Shown piece by piece: positions 28,350 to 41,205 of a stretch of 64,000 bases of DNA. Position numbers and translations under genes: made by a program. The DNA is taken from positions 30,001-94,000 of the forward strand of contig CAUYUJ010016358.1 in the NCBI GenBank assembly GCA_963575745.1, read 5' to 3'. Below the pieces are notes generated by a model. That model ran no database searches. It saw nothing but the letters and a program-made list of their open reading frames with translations, and was not told where the DNA came from. The stretch's first letter is position 1. Each line of letters begins with the position of its first letter. This DNA is from Prorocentrum cordatum. Taxonomy: Eukaryota > Sar > Dinophyceae > Prorocentrales > Prorocentraceae.

Positions 28350-29307
28350 CGACGACAGCATACGAATGGAACGGGGGACGATTGATACTTGAATATTGTT
28401 GTGGACCAAACATAGAATCGGCGACCCCACGAACATTGCTGACAATTCCTGTAGATTGATACGATTTACCGAGCGCGAGGACATGAGAACCGACGAGGGT
28501 AAATATAAGGCACAAGCGGATTCAAAGGAAAGCGCATTTTGCATTGGGGGTCGATTCCGAGCGCGGAAGGCCCCCCCCTGGCAGCATGTTAAGGAATATC
28601 ATTATTTCCATGGGGGTGACCACAGGTACCTGCGTGGGCTTCGGGGAATTAGGACGGACTTCAGATACCTGTTCTGGAATTTCGTGGAGATTGCGCGTGC
28701 CGTCGTCGAAGCGGGGGGAACAGTTTGCGTGGAATGGCCCAGCCAGTGCCATTATTGGAAAGACCCTCCGGTGAAGGCTGTTGCGCGCGAGATAGGACTG
28801 CATAAAGCAGCGCTGCACGGGTGCGCGCATGGCTTGAGAGATGGGAATTGGAATTTCACAAAGAAACCATGGACTATTGCCTCCGCGTCGGACATGGCGA
28901 CGAACGGTTTGGAGCGCAAGTGCGATGGCGCACATGTGCATGTAGAAGCACGGGGTAAGGATTGCAAGCGTGCCGAGGATTATACCGACGAGGTTGCTAG
29001 ACAGGTTCACGTCGTGCTTGCGCGTGCTGCATCGCACTCGCCCCTTGACCCTACCCCCTCTCGCCGCGACCTATGCGCTGCCGCCGTTTTCTTTCAAAAG
29101 CAGCGGCGGGGCCGCCGACGGCCGACCCCCCCGCCGGCAGCGCCGCCGCGTAGCCGCGGCCGCTCCCCCCTCGCGGGCATTGGATCCCAGTCCAAAGCCC
29201 CCTCCCTCGCGGATCGATCCCGATCGACAGCTTCTGGTTGTCTCGGCGGTTCAACCGTTCGAGATGACCGGGAAGGAGAGGTGGCTTTCTATTGTGCAAG
29301 ACTATAG
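28350..29307 (+). pseudogene. Methyltransferase-like domain downstream of copia pol
   Basis: The first frame has RLILEYCCGPN (about 28377-28410), resembling a SAM-binding E-x-C-C-G motif. The next frame (from about 28396) continues with LIRFTEREDM, a long spacer, GGTVCVEWPSQCHYW, GCAHGL, KKPWTIASASD and DYTDEVARQVHVVL. I recall the same string of motifs (EWCCG, EWP..C..W, KPW.IAT, YT..MA..IH) in dinoflagellate retroelement-associated proteins; I cannot name an enzyme activity. A one-base shift separates the first motif from the rest. The frame runs on in Arg/Pro-rich sequence to 29305. Confidence 0.5.
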
Positions 29308-30045
29308 GATGCCAATACCTCGCGGGGCTCGGACGGACACAATTCAAGCGGACCGTCATCGCTGCCAAACCGCAAGAAGAATTAGTGACGGCCCAACCGA
29401 GAGAACACTTCGAGGATCCTGAGTGGTTCGAGCTTCCCGAGGGGAATGCGCTGAGAGTCAGTTCATGACAAAGATTGTCTTCGACGCGTGGCCTTCCCAA
29501 GCGACCCTGACAGGTTGATGCGAGAAGCGGTCAAGAAGTTGGAGGCACAGGATTCCCCGCCGGCTTAGTCGGTAGGGGAAACTAAAAACCCAATGACGAA
29601 GTCTACGAAATAACGTCTTGAGTTGGGCGACGCGTCAGGATCGGGCTGCGCTGGGTGGGCGGACGTTGAGCTAGAACGCGCGTGCCATCTGGGACCGCCT
29701 GAGCCAGGGATGCGCTTCCGTTGTCATTGTCATGCGCAGGCGCTTGCTCCTGGCCGTTGGACGCAGCAGGCTGTGTTAAATAGGGGCCGTCAGAAGTATT
29801 ATCGGAACGATTTCGCTACCAGTAAGCTGAATGAAGATCTAAAGGCGTGTGACGAGTCAGTCGTTCAAAGGCTATGCAGCAGGATGTCCGAGGACCCGTG
29901 GGTCGTTTTCTGGGCTGCTTGTTGGAAAGATTGCAAGAAGCATTCTAGGGGCTGCTTTGGCGCCCCCCCCCCCCCCCCCCGGACCTTGATTGCATCAGGT
30001 GTGCCAACATGTTCAATCCCACGCTGACCCGCGCACGACCTTGAG
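29308..30045 (+). other. Decayed + strand coding remnants
   Basis: Short frames such as 29623-30025 (with CHLGPPEPGMRFRCHCH and ACDESVVQRL) end in a run of C near 29970. No family recognised. Confidence 0.3.
29553..29580 (+). repeat. Hairpin family 2, copy e
   Basis: TTCCCC and GGGGAA arms (6 bp) around CCGGC-TTA-GTCGG, whose one G-T pair is a wobble. Confidence 0.65.
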
Positions 30046-30720
30046 ATGCAACATGTCTACAGCGGTCAGCCCGGGGATCCAAGCGGCAATCGTGTTAAAA
30101 GCTGTGATCGCGAGGAAGTAATATATAGTGCCTATTCTGAACCCGCCCGAGTGCACTCATGCGCAGGGCGTGGGGCATGTCGTCGCAGTGCGAGTCGCAG
30201 ACCGACAAACGAACCAAGTAGTGTTCACGAATATTTTGACCTTCCCGAAACAAGCCCCCCCGCGGCTCAGCCGTTGAGAAGTGGGGGACAAACTTCGCCC
30301 CCCGTCGTTCAATGGATTACGTGCGCGGAAAACCACGCAGTTGGACAAGTGCTCGCCGAAGCGGCTCTGGCAGAGCACCAGGAGTGGAAGGCGCTGCAAG
30401 AAGAGCCCTCGCCCAGAAGGCGAGGCTCCGCTCAACGGCTCAGACGGCTGAGGTCGACGGGCTAATTCCAGGGGGCGAGAAGTTCCAAGCGGTGGGCGGA
30501 AGCCTACCGCAGAAGCGAACATGCGACACCAGTGAACCAAGGCCAGCCAATTTAATTAAAGCTTCGGCAGCTGACGTTCCAGTGGCGACGGAAGGACAAC
30601 CTCCGCAGAAGAGGTCGCTTGATGTTGACGACCCAAGATCGGCCAAGAGTGTCAGAGGTGAGATTGTCTCAGATGCTGAGTGGAAGGCGCCTCCGTCCGA
30701 TGCTTCACTAATCTGTTTGA
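30046..30720 (+). pseudogene. Decaying frame in two registers, unknown protein
   Basis: Frame 30046-30465 passes into frame 30312-30720 and then into the next entry's frame, each change being one base. The text is Lys/Arg/Ser/Pro-rich with PPQKRSLDVDDPRSAK. It looks like a linker of a former polyprotein. No domain recognised. Confidence 0.35.
30403..30428 (+). repeat. Hairpin, possibly family 2 (copy f)
   Basis: GAGC(C)CTCGCC-CAGAA-GGCGAGGCTC: ten pairs with one bulge, but the TYA core is absent. Confidence 0.4.
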
Positions 30721-31987
30721 TGGCCCAGTGCAGGCTCCAGCGGGCGGCGCCCCCTCCTTCTCCGGCGCGCCCAGCAATGGTGGTGGCGAGAACCCTCCTT
30801 CCGTCGGCTCGGCCGGCGGTTGGGGAGCGTCCGCCGGGTCGGGCGGGACTGATAGAAACTCCAGACCGCCTCCGGGTGCAACTGGTGGAATTGGAGGGGG
30901 TGACCCTCCCCCTGGCCCGGGTCCGACATCTCCCTCAGTTTCCGGGGGGGAACGCGATGGGCTCGATCCTAAATATTTGACCCGTGGCATTTGGAATGCG
31001 TTGGAACATAGGAAACAAACGGGGGCCGGCTTAGCCTATCCCCTAAGTGACAATGCTCCAGCCGAATGTGTAACATGCAGTGAAGAGATATTGAACTTCT
31101 ACGCTGCCGTAGTGGATCCTCGCCTCTGTCACTCAGTGGCACGCTTAAAATTGCCAGGGAAATGCCAGGCCATCACCCGCTTAACGGAGGTGAATGGTCA
31201 CGGGTGGATTCTTTCTGCCAGCGAAGATTTAGCGGCAATGATGAGGACCAGGAGGCCACCATCGGCGTTCTTTCGCCCACTGACGAAGACATCGCATCAG
31301 TCGCGTAGATTTTGGACGGCAGCCCTCCATATTATATCGGACTCAACGTGCACGTTTCATGGACATAACGGACACAAGTTTGGTGCGATTACAGGCTTCC
31401 TACATCGCATGCGTGAACATTTCCATGGTGTTCAGGCAGATGTGAAAGGGGGCGCCCTCGGGAAGACACTGCTTGATTTAGCGAGGAAAGATATTTGGCG
31501 AGCGCCAGCTTTTACCGATCAAGGTGATTTCGTCCCAGGAGTGTATGCGCCTATTCAAGTGATATTTTGGCCCTAGAATGATATTTCGGAGGGGCACCAA
31601 TGTAATTTGATCGGCTTAGTCGAGACAAATTGGAAGCGTCCTGGCCCTGATAGAACGATATTGGCACTTGCTCCAGTCTTTGAGACCGGTGAGAGAATGA
31701 TTGATGAGTGGGCCGTTCCAAGTCAGGAGCTATCCAGATATTCTATGTTGATGGGGACCATCGTTTGGGCGTTCCTCATGGAAATTACAGTGGACAAGAT
31801 GTGGGATGACGTTGCTACTCTAGTACGAGCGAGAAAGAATCAGCGCATTGAACGCTACAAAGCAGTTGGAGGGATCCAGCCCAGAATAATGATTCTGGAT
31901 GGTGCCAGCCTATATCGGAAGTTGCAACACCCGCCGAATGATGCGTGCCATTTCCTTGCTCAACACGAATCGAATCGTGCAAGATAG
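30680..31987 (+). CDS. Unknown protein with one in-frame TAG
   Basis: A Gly/Pro-rich start is followed by a globular-looking region (LDPKYLTRGIWNALEHRK, RLCHSVARLKLPGKCQAI, RRFWTAALHIISDSTCTF, HGHNGHKFGAITGF). A TAG at 31574-31576 interrupts it. The same frame then continues (CNLIGLVETNWKRPGP, MIDEWAVPSQELSRY, AFLMEITVDKMWDDV) to 31985, about 435 codons in total. Amino acid composition on both sides of the TAG looks coding. I recognise no family. It may be a retroelement gag or accessory protein with a nonsense mutation. Confidence 0.45.
31021..31043 (+). repeat. Hairpin family 2, copy g
   Basis: GGGG and CCCC arms around GGC-TTA-GCC with a 3x3 internal loop. Confidence 0.5.
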
Positions 31988-32940
31988 AGAATGGAACCCA
32001 GTCAGTAACTGTGCCAGTAGCTGAGTTGTTTGAAGATCATGTGTTGAAGGTTGCTAAACTCGCAGCGCGGTTTCCCTGCCAGCCCTCTGGCGGCTCAGCC
32101 GCCCAGGGGGGCGTCTTTGCCGGTCAGACTCGGGCAGATGGATACGCGCAGGTGGAAGCGACGCGCGATGAGATAGTGCCATGTTGGACCCAAGGGTACC
32201 CAAGGGGTTCGGGTACTCCACAGTCGACCTTAGCTGCGCCCCCGTTTCCCGGTGCCCTCAAACCGCATCAGTTGCTGGCCGCTTCAAGCGGCGCGGAAGG
32301 CGGGGCGCGACATTCTTTGGTTTCCAAGGAATGGTGCGATTTCTTGTCGACGGGAGAAGGACGTGAGGTCTTCGTGGATGTGAAAGAAGACAACCCTTCA
32401 TTCCTGGCATGCCCCCTGAGGGGCAAACTTAAACCGGGCGGAAGATTGGAATGGATCAGCACATGCAAGAAGCGATTGGTCAGAATGAATACGCGCAACC
32501 GCTATTTCCAATCTCCTGCCGGCATTGCCAGACGGGCCGCAGGGGGGGCCCTTATGACTCAGCCTGCCGGCGGCTCGGCTGAGCAATCGAGAGCCGAAGT
32601 GGAAATAGCCGGTTCAGCTACCGGCCCTGCTGGCACAGCCGCGCAGAGCCCAGGCGGCGCAGGCGTCGCCGCTGGTTCCGGCGCAGCCGTGAGCCCGACA
32701 AAGCATCGCGCGCGATCTGTTGAACCAGCGCGGGCACCGGCTGCGGAGACCCCGCCAGAGCGCCGCGAACGGGAATTGAGAGAGAAATGTCCTGAAGGCG
32801 ATTTAGGTGGAGCAGTCACCGCGAAAGGGACAAAGGTTCCCTTTTTTTCGGAAAGTGATGGATTTCGCGAATGGCCTGTTATGCTATCGCACCCTACCAC
32901 GGCCACGTCACTGAGGGCGATGTTAGAGCCACGTTCCTGA
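31945..32940 (+). CDS. Unknown protein, continuation in shifted frame
   Basis: 331 codons overlapping the end of the previous frame, so probably the same former gene after a one-base shift near 31985. It contains VPVAELFEDHVLKVAKLAAR, LVSKEWCDFLSTGEGREVF and an Ala/Gly/Pro/Glu-rich linker (PPERRERELREKCPEGDL). Two hairpins (32083, 32558) fall in it and encode GGSA-type residues, and a third lies at 32608. No domain recognised. Confidence 0.4.
   Translation: MPFPCSTRIESCKIENGTQSVTVPVAELFEDHVLKVAKLAARFPCQPSGGSAAQGGVFAGQTRADGYAQVEATRDEIVPCWTQGYPRGSGTPQSTLAAPPFPGALKPHQLLAASSGAEGGARHSLVSKEWCDFLSTGEGREVFVDVKEDNPSFLACPLRGKLKPGGRLEWISTCKKRLVRMNTRNRYFQSPAGIARRAAGGALMTQPAGGSAEQSRAEVEIAGSATGPAGTAAQSPGGAGVAAGSGAAVSPTKHRARSVEPARAPAAETPPERRERELREKCPEGDLGGAVTAKGTKVPFFSESDGFREWPVMLSHPTTATSLRAMLEPRS
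32083..32110 (+). repeat. Hairpin family 2, copy h
   Basis: CCCTCTGG arm, CGGC-TCA-GCCG core, bulged C, CCAGGGGG arm; 12 pairs with one wobble. It encodes PSGGSAAQ in the overlapping frame. Confidence 0.65.
32558..32583 (+). repeat. Hairpin, family 2-like (copy i)
   Basis: Perfect 7-bp arms CTCAGCC and GGCTGAG with a 12-nt loop that contains GCCGGC. Confidence 0.5.
32608..32625 (+). repeat. Hairpin, family 2-like (copy j)
   Basis: Perfect 6-bp stem GCCGGT/ACCGGC with loop TCAGCT. Confidence 0.45.
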
Positions 32941-35900
32941 AGCCTGTGGGCGCTAGGGAGTTGATGAAACGTGGCTATGGCCTGACTAGCTTATGGCCAG
33001 GAGAAAGTACGACGAGATGGTGCAACAGGCACAGTGCCATAATGCCACCATCGTCCATAGTTCTGCTTATAAGCGGCTGCGCCAGTCGGTGCAAGGGCAC
33101 TTGCGGTCGGCGGAACTATTGCTCCGGCGGTCAACCAACATGCCGACCCTTTCTGCCGAATGCCTGGTACCGAACTGGGCGAAGTTCTTGATGGCGCGGC
33201 GTAGTCGCTCGGCGTCGGGAGAACCCAGATCCATTGCCGACCGCACCGCGTGGGAGAAGGCGGCAATTCAGGAGCACACAGAAAGAGACTGTCGCGTTCA
33301 GTTACCTTGGTGGGAATGCTCCATGCGCTCCTTGAGGGGCACCACCTCCTCCCTTCAGACCCCAGGTACGGGGAACGCTTGAAGCGGGACAATGTTGGGG
33401 CGCATTCGTTCCCATATGAGGAAGGCGACCCTCTGCCCATGCGAAGTGCGCGATGGCTGAAAGGACGTTCAGCGACGGCAACTGGAACGCTGTAGAGATT
33501 GCGTTTTGGAGAAAGCCGAAGATCTTTACTGCTGGCAAAAGTCCGACTCAGAAGTGCACGAGGGATCCAGCACAGATCGTCATGACCGAGATTCGCATCT
33601 ACCATTGGACCCCTGCCGCTCATCATGTGAACGGGGGCATGTGTGCATTGATGCGACATCTTCTCAGAGGAGATGAAGCCGTTGGCAAAGATTTCGGAAC
33701 TGACAGGGCCAGAGATTCTAACCAAACTCAAGAGAGCGATAGAGTCAGAGAGGCGCATGTAAATGGCCCCCAGGCCTTCAACCCATGGACCGGCAGGAAA
33801 ATGCTTCACCACACCTGGATTTCAAACCTTCGATGGAGGACATTTGGGCGCATTTGAGGAACACGGGGTGCCAGGTTGCCTATGCGCATCCACTATTGAG
33901 CGGCGCGTCGGAAGACACTGACCGGATTGCAGGAGGCAAAACCTCACATGAAGCAAAGGCCAAGCCACTGGTCCCGCCGGCGGGCGGGCCTGCTTTTGGT
34001 CCCCCCCCTGCTGCCGAGGCCCAGCTACCGCCGGTTGCGCCGAGTGATCCTGGCGCAGAGTATCATGCAGATCGCACTTGCGAAGCAGCCGCCGCCCCCT
34101 GCGGATCCGGGCCCGCCAAAGCCGCCACCAGCGCCAGCGAGTGCGAGGCTGGCAAAACCACCGCCGTGCCCAGCGGACACCGGACATGCCGAGCCGCCCC
34201 CGCCGCCGACGGGCCCGCGGAACCTGTCGGCAGCCCGAGCGAGCGGCGATGCACGAGCTGCAGCTAATAGCCGGTCTCCGGTGGTTCCACCATCCGGAGG
34301 CCAGACCCCCGCAGCGCAAGTGCCGAAGAAGCCTCCGCGCCGCCTCTTGGGCCACCAACTCCTCCGAGGCCATCGACTCCGCCAAGTGGTAGCGGTCGGG
34401 GCCCGGAGGCCAAGATGAAGAAACCTCCGCCGGACATCGGGCCTACGTGGTAACTTATTTTGAGACCACCTGACCCGCCTATTCCGGCGGGACCTGCCAT
34501 AGTGGGAGTTCCAGTTGCGACCCCCTCGCTCCCGCCAAAATATTCGCCGAAGCTGGGTCCGGGACTCGGAGGGGGAGAACCCGCGGAGCCGCCTTGGAAT
34601 CCATGGCCCCTCTGTTCCGAGGCAGTTGCATAGGAGGGGGGGGGTGCAGAGGACAGAGCGTTCACACAGTTTGGAGGAATTCGTGAATTCAGCATGGGTC
34701 GGGCGTGAAGTGCCTCGAAGAAAACGCGCGCACCCGAATTTCAAGCATGTGGCGACATGCAGGACGGCTTGCTTCCCGTCGTCGTCCTCGCCCTCGCTCC
34801 GTTCCCCTTCCCCCCCCCCTGGGTGGTGTCGACGGCGGCCGCGGCTCGGGCGGGGGGGCGCCCTTTTCCACCTCCCCCATTATTCCTCGTTCCTTTTTGC
34901 CTCCCGGCTCCACCGTCCGTCGTCCTACCTCGTCTTCCCTCTCTGTTCGACAAGTGACGTCCCTGGTGCTGCGTGCCCGTATCAGCGGTATACCGCTTTG
35001 TTGATGTCCGAGCGCAGCGGCGCGACCAAACCGATGGGGCGGCCAACGCGAGCATTCGGGACGCACTCCAAACGCGGGCGGCACGGCCGCCGAGCACAGT
35101 CGCATCGCTCACATATAAATGTATAGGTGCCTGCGGCAAGGTCTTCTCCCTTGCCAGCGCAGCGGTCTGCATGGCGACGCGTGGAGTTTTGACCCTTAAG
35201 AGGTCAATGACATGTGACGCCTCTCGTGTTCTCGGATTGCTGCGCGGCCTTCTGAGGGGCCCTGCGAGGCCTTTTGTGACGCCTTCGGGCCGTGGGGGGG
35301 GGGGGGGGGGCGCGCTTTGGCCCCGCGCACCGCCGCGGCCGCCCTGGGCCAGGGAAGCGCGCGCGCAGCTCCCTCGGGGGCGCCCTGGGCCGGGGAAGTG
35401 CGCATTTGCATTCCCCTTTGACTTGGGCATGTCGCCCTCGGTTCTGCGCTGGCAAAGTCCGGGCAGCCTCGAAGCGGCGAGCGTCTACCTTTTCGAAATG
35501 CACAGATCAAGGTGTGATCTGCGCGCGCAGCTTGTGTCTTCAACTGTGTATTTTCGCGCGTGGGCCCACTGTTTGCACAGATCGTGGTGTGATCTGTGCA
35601 CGCAGATCTTGTTCCCATTTGTGCATTTGGAGTGTGCCACTCGCGGGTGGTGTTGACTGGGCGGGAACTTTCACGCTTCTCTCCCGGCTGGTCCAGGGGG
35701 GGCGTCGTGCGCGGTCGAAAATGCACAGTTCGTATTTCCAGCTGTGCATCTGCTGCGCGCCGCTCGCTGGGGCGGTCACTGGGCGGGAGTTTCCGCGAGT
35801 CTCCCGGCTGGTCCAGGGGCGGGGGTGGTGGGCTGTGGGAAGGAAGGGGTTCTGTAGGAGGGGTGGCCACGGGGCCAGAGATGAACGGGGCCGGACGAGA

Positions 35901-36290
35901 GGGGGGGGAATGGGCCCAGGAGGAGCTGCATCATCGGTGCCAGCGCCGCGAGGGCGAGGGGGGCGGGGGGTGGGCAGCAGGAGGGGGCATGATCTGCACT
36001 AGGACGTAGAGGATGGGAGGAGGGCAGGCATGTGGACGATGGGGGAACTCATCCGGCAGAGGACGACGAGGAACGACATGAAATGGCACATGGGGGTGAC
36101 AATGTGGATGAGGGGCATGATGGGGACTGGGGGTAGTCGAAGGGGCATGACGGAGGCGGGGCCAAAGCGAAGGGATATTGAGGGGGGCCAGGGGGCGGGG
36201 CGTCGGTTCGAGGCGGGCGCCAGCTAACGCTTAGCTGAACAGCGTTCAGCCGCCCCGATTTGCCTGGCCGCATATGCACGTGTACCCATA
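32941..36290 (+). other. No confident gene; proline-rich frames and small repeats
   Basis: Frames at 33453-33857 and 33927-34418 (runs such as KQPPPPADPGPPKPPP) may be polyprotein remnants. At 35505-35830 a duplicated segment contains CTCCCGGCTGGTCCAGGGG (35681 and 35801) and AGATC...GTGTGATCT motifs (35505, 35580). A G-run occurs at 35295-35310. Otherwise I see nothing supportable. Confidence 0.35.
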
Positions 36291-36294
36291 ATAT

Positions 36295-37059
36295 GTGTGT
36301 CGACGTTTGTTTCATGACCCTCTTTATAGTAACAGACCCACGCTGGGAATCCAAGGGCCGCCTGAAGATCAGGAAGGGCAGCCTGGCACAGCCAGCGCTA
36401 GCCAGTCGATCGTCGAAATGTCCACCCCAACAGGGCGAGAGGAATATCGGATCGACTTCCCGGTTCCTCTTGCGAGCCCTGCGCTTGAGGGCGAACAAAC
36501 GGCGGGCCATGATGAGTGGGGAGCTCCGGCAGCTGGACCGCACGACGCCCTGCCTAAGCCTCCGCAGGAACGTGGAGACGAAGATTACGCGTCGGCAACC
36601 TTCAAGGCTGCCAGAGATCTCCTGGGCGTTCCGTTCGGGTCAGGATCAGGCCGGGCCAAGTTTTCGCTGGCAAATGAATTGAGATGGCTTTGGCATGTTC
36701 GCCCGAATGGGAACCGACCCCCAGGGGTAAATATTCTTACCGAAATGGAGGCGCAGCACCGTCATGAAGATACGATCAAACGTGCTAGGCGTCATTTGAT
36801 GGCAGCATGTGAAAAGAAACTTGAAACGATTGAATAGTCAGTGCAATTCAAGAATTGGGCTCATTTGACACGCTATTTTATTTTTGACCTTTATGAGGAT
36901 TTTGTGGTGTCGCGTCAAGTTCCCAATGCCTTCAGGACTGTTGCCTCTGCAGTCCAGCCCGGTTCAACCGGTGCTGAAAACGGCGCAGTGGGCGGACCAG
37001 AGGGTGAAGACGACGAATCCCGTCCCGCAACTCAGCTTCAGCGGTCGGTATGCGGCTGA
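36295..37059 (+). CDS. Unknown protein with one in-frame TAG
   Basis: The frame reads REEYRIDFPVPLASP, DYASATFKAARDLLGVPFG and ANELRWLWHVRPNG up to TAG at 36835-36837, then continues in the same frame (SVQFKNWAHLTRYFIFDLYE, RQVPNAFRTVASAV) to 37057. It is the third + strand frame here split by a lone stop. No family recognised; probably an accessory or gag-like retroelement protein. Confidence 0.4.
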
Positions 37060-37580
37060 ACATTCCCAATATATGGGGGACAGGTTCAACTTGGATAATC
37101 AGCTGGAGGACGACGCGGTTGCAGGGCCAGTGAAGCTCAATTTGTGTTCGCGCATATTTGTTCCGCCACCCCCTGAACACAGGCAGCCTTGCCCGAATGA
37201 ACGGGATATCTTGGGAAGGACGAGGGATATTTCATTATGCAACGCAGTCTAGTACAGGGGGGATTTATACCTTGGGGATACCGCACGAGACACTATACGT
37301 CAAGACACACCTGACGAGCTTCGGAAACAAATTGTTGAAGCTCACAGGGCTGGCCCGGTGCCGCCCCGCGTTGCAGCGATTCGCGGGCGCGCTTGCAACG
37401 CCATTCGGGAAAACGCTGAAACGGCACAAGATCCCGCGTTTGCACTGCTGGGAGATCTAACCAGAGACGAGCTCTCGCAAGCTATCCCATTCCTCCTGGC
37501 AGAATATGACTCGGATGATCGGCCGGATCACCTACCCCAGGAGACATATGCTGTTTGTTCTTTCCTATTTCACCCTTTCA

Positions 37581-37620
37581 CCCTCTGATGCTTCCGGCTT
37601 AGCCGAAGAAGCGGAGAGGG
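37581..37620 (+). repeat. Hairpin family 2, copy k (best example)
   Basis: Three nested stems: CCCTCT/AGAGGG, GCTTC/GAAGC and CGGC-TTA-GCCG, 15 pairs in all. Confidence 0.75.
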
Positions 37621-38323
37621 AAGCGGTGAGAGGCGCTAGGAGCTCCCTTGTGTTGGGGGGGCAATGATTTCTGGCAAGAGTGCATTCATCGCAACCACGC
37701 TACCGCGGCCGGCGTGGGGAACGCGCGACCTACTTTGCCGGGCACTGTTCGGAATTTGCTCGATCGTCTTGAGGATGGGTATACTTCGGCGATCTCATCG
37801 CGAAGATGGAGATCGATGGAATGACGCACGCCGCGACTGCCCTCGCGGTGCACGGTTTACCCGCGTTGCCGCCCGGAGTGGTCGAAATTCTTGGAGTCAA
37901 AGCCGAAGATTCTGAGCTCCTTGGAGACACATAGCTAAGGAGGTATTGAGACAATTTCTCAATCCGCATATCTCTCACGACTCAGTCGTTGATGCGATTA
38001 TTGGGAATGAATCAGTTTCCATTGGAGGGGGGAAACGTGCTCATCGGCCAACTCGAGTCTTCAATCGCGCATGCCAGGAAAACTCTTGTCTCGCTCACAA
38101 TATAGAGCGCATGCGTGCACCGCGTGAGTTTGGCATGGCACAACGCCGCGGGCATATTGCATGTGGCAAGCATTGAAGCAATTCAGGAGTCAATGACCGG
38201 ATTGGAGATAATTCGATACCCCAGTCAGACCGATGGGTTATGCAGAGAACATGATTATGGACTGCTTCGTTTGATTTTGACAAGACGTGCTTTCTTTGAA
38301 GACTATAACTAGCGCACCCCTCC

Positions 38324-38336
38324 CTGGCTTCGCCAG
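38324..38336 (+). repeat. Hairpin, family 2-like (copy l)
   Basis: CTGGC-TTC-GCCAG, a 5-bp stem with a related loop. Confidence 0.4.
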
Positions 38337-38691
38337 AAGAAGGATGGTGAGGCCCCGCCGGGCAAAAGTTACTTGAGTCCGGTCTCTGTCCCGGCGGGGC
38401 GAGGGCCCCCTGCTCTAGGAACGCGGCCGGCCAATCTCACGCCAACTTTCTGGGGGATCGCGAGCGCCCACAACGCTACTCGGCAAATGTGTCGTTGTTT
38501 TCAATGGGCGTGTAACGGGTCGCCTTAGATTTCGAATTTGCCGCGGTGGCGCGCCTGTGACACAGGAAGGGGCGCGATTCAACGATATAGCCCGAATCGT
38601 GAAATTGGGGTCGGCTCCGAACCCTGAACCGCGCGTTGTTTTGTCGATCTTTTTTTTGTTTTTTCTCCTTTTTTCTCTTCTTCTTCTTCTT

Positions 38692-40345
<1,654 letters not shown>

Positions 40346-40354
40346 ACTTATTCT

Positions 40355-41205
40355 TGAGGATGTCTCGAGCGAAACGCTTGTTTTTCAGAATTTGCTGAGC
40401 ATGTCTCGAGCGAAACGCTGGTTTTGCAGAGTTGGGGATGTCTCGAGCGAAACGCTTGTTGTCAGAATTTGTTAAAGATATCTCGAGCGAAACGCTGGTT
40501 TGCAGAGCCGATCGCGACGCGGAAAAGCGCACTGCGCGCAGGAATTCCGAGGATGTCTCGCGCGTGCCGCGTCCCGCGCGCAGGAATTTCGAGGATGTCT
40601 CGACTGATTAGCTTGTTCTTCCAGGATGTCCTTGAATGTTGGCAGGATTTCTCGAGCGCAATGCTTGTGTTTCATAATTTGTTGACGATGTCTCGAGCGA
40701 AACGCTGGTTTTGCCAAATTGGGGGATGTCTCGAGCGGGGGCCCCGTGGGGGGCCAGATTTCATAAGATTTCTCAAGCGAAACGCTTGTTTTCACGTCCC
40801 GCTCGCAAGAATTCGCAGGATGTCTCGCGCGTGCCGCGTCCCGCGCGCAGGAATGTTCAGGATGTCTCGGCTAATTCGTTGGTTTTGCATTAACTTTTTT
40901 GGATTTCGACCGGATGTCTCGAGCGAAACGCTTGTGTTTCATGATTTGTTGAGGATGTCTCGAGCGAAACGCTGGTTTTGCAACATTGGGGGATCTCTCG
41001 AGCGGTGGCCTCGTGGGGGGCTAGAATCCAGAGAATGTCTCAGGGGAAATGCTTGTTGTCACGTCCCGCTCGAAGGAATTCCGAGGATGTCTCGCGCGTG
41101 CCGCGTCCCGCGCGCAGGAATCTGAGGATGTCTAGACTGATTTGTTTGTTTTGCTTGGATTTCCTTGGGTTTAGACAGGATGTCTCGAGCGAAACGCTTG
41201 TCCCC
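40355..41205 (+). repeat. Dispersed-tandem array of a 20-bp motif
   Basis: The motif TCTCGAGCGAAACGCTTG (or CTGG), usually preceded by GATG and followed by TTTT, recurs about a dozen times at irregular spacing. Between copies GCGTGCCGCGTCCCGCGCGC also repeats (near 40560, 40830, 41095). A related motif sits in the fold-back centre near 22570 and 22630. Confidence 0.75.

Larger units (their letters stand above)
23560..29060 (+). mobile_element. Decayed Ty1/copia retrotransposon
   Basis: In order on the + strand: integrase fragment, linker, RT, RNase H, satellite insert, methyltransferase-like domain. The integrase-RT-RNase H order is that of copia. Several frameshifts separate the parts and no LTRs are evident by eye. 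Hairpin family 2 copies occur within it and beyond. Ends are approximate. Confidence 0.65.
37060..38691. other. No confident gene
   Basis: Short + strand frames only (for example 37158-37460). Hairpin family 2 copies k and l lie here. GC-rich stretch 38370-38440. Confidence 0.35.
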
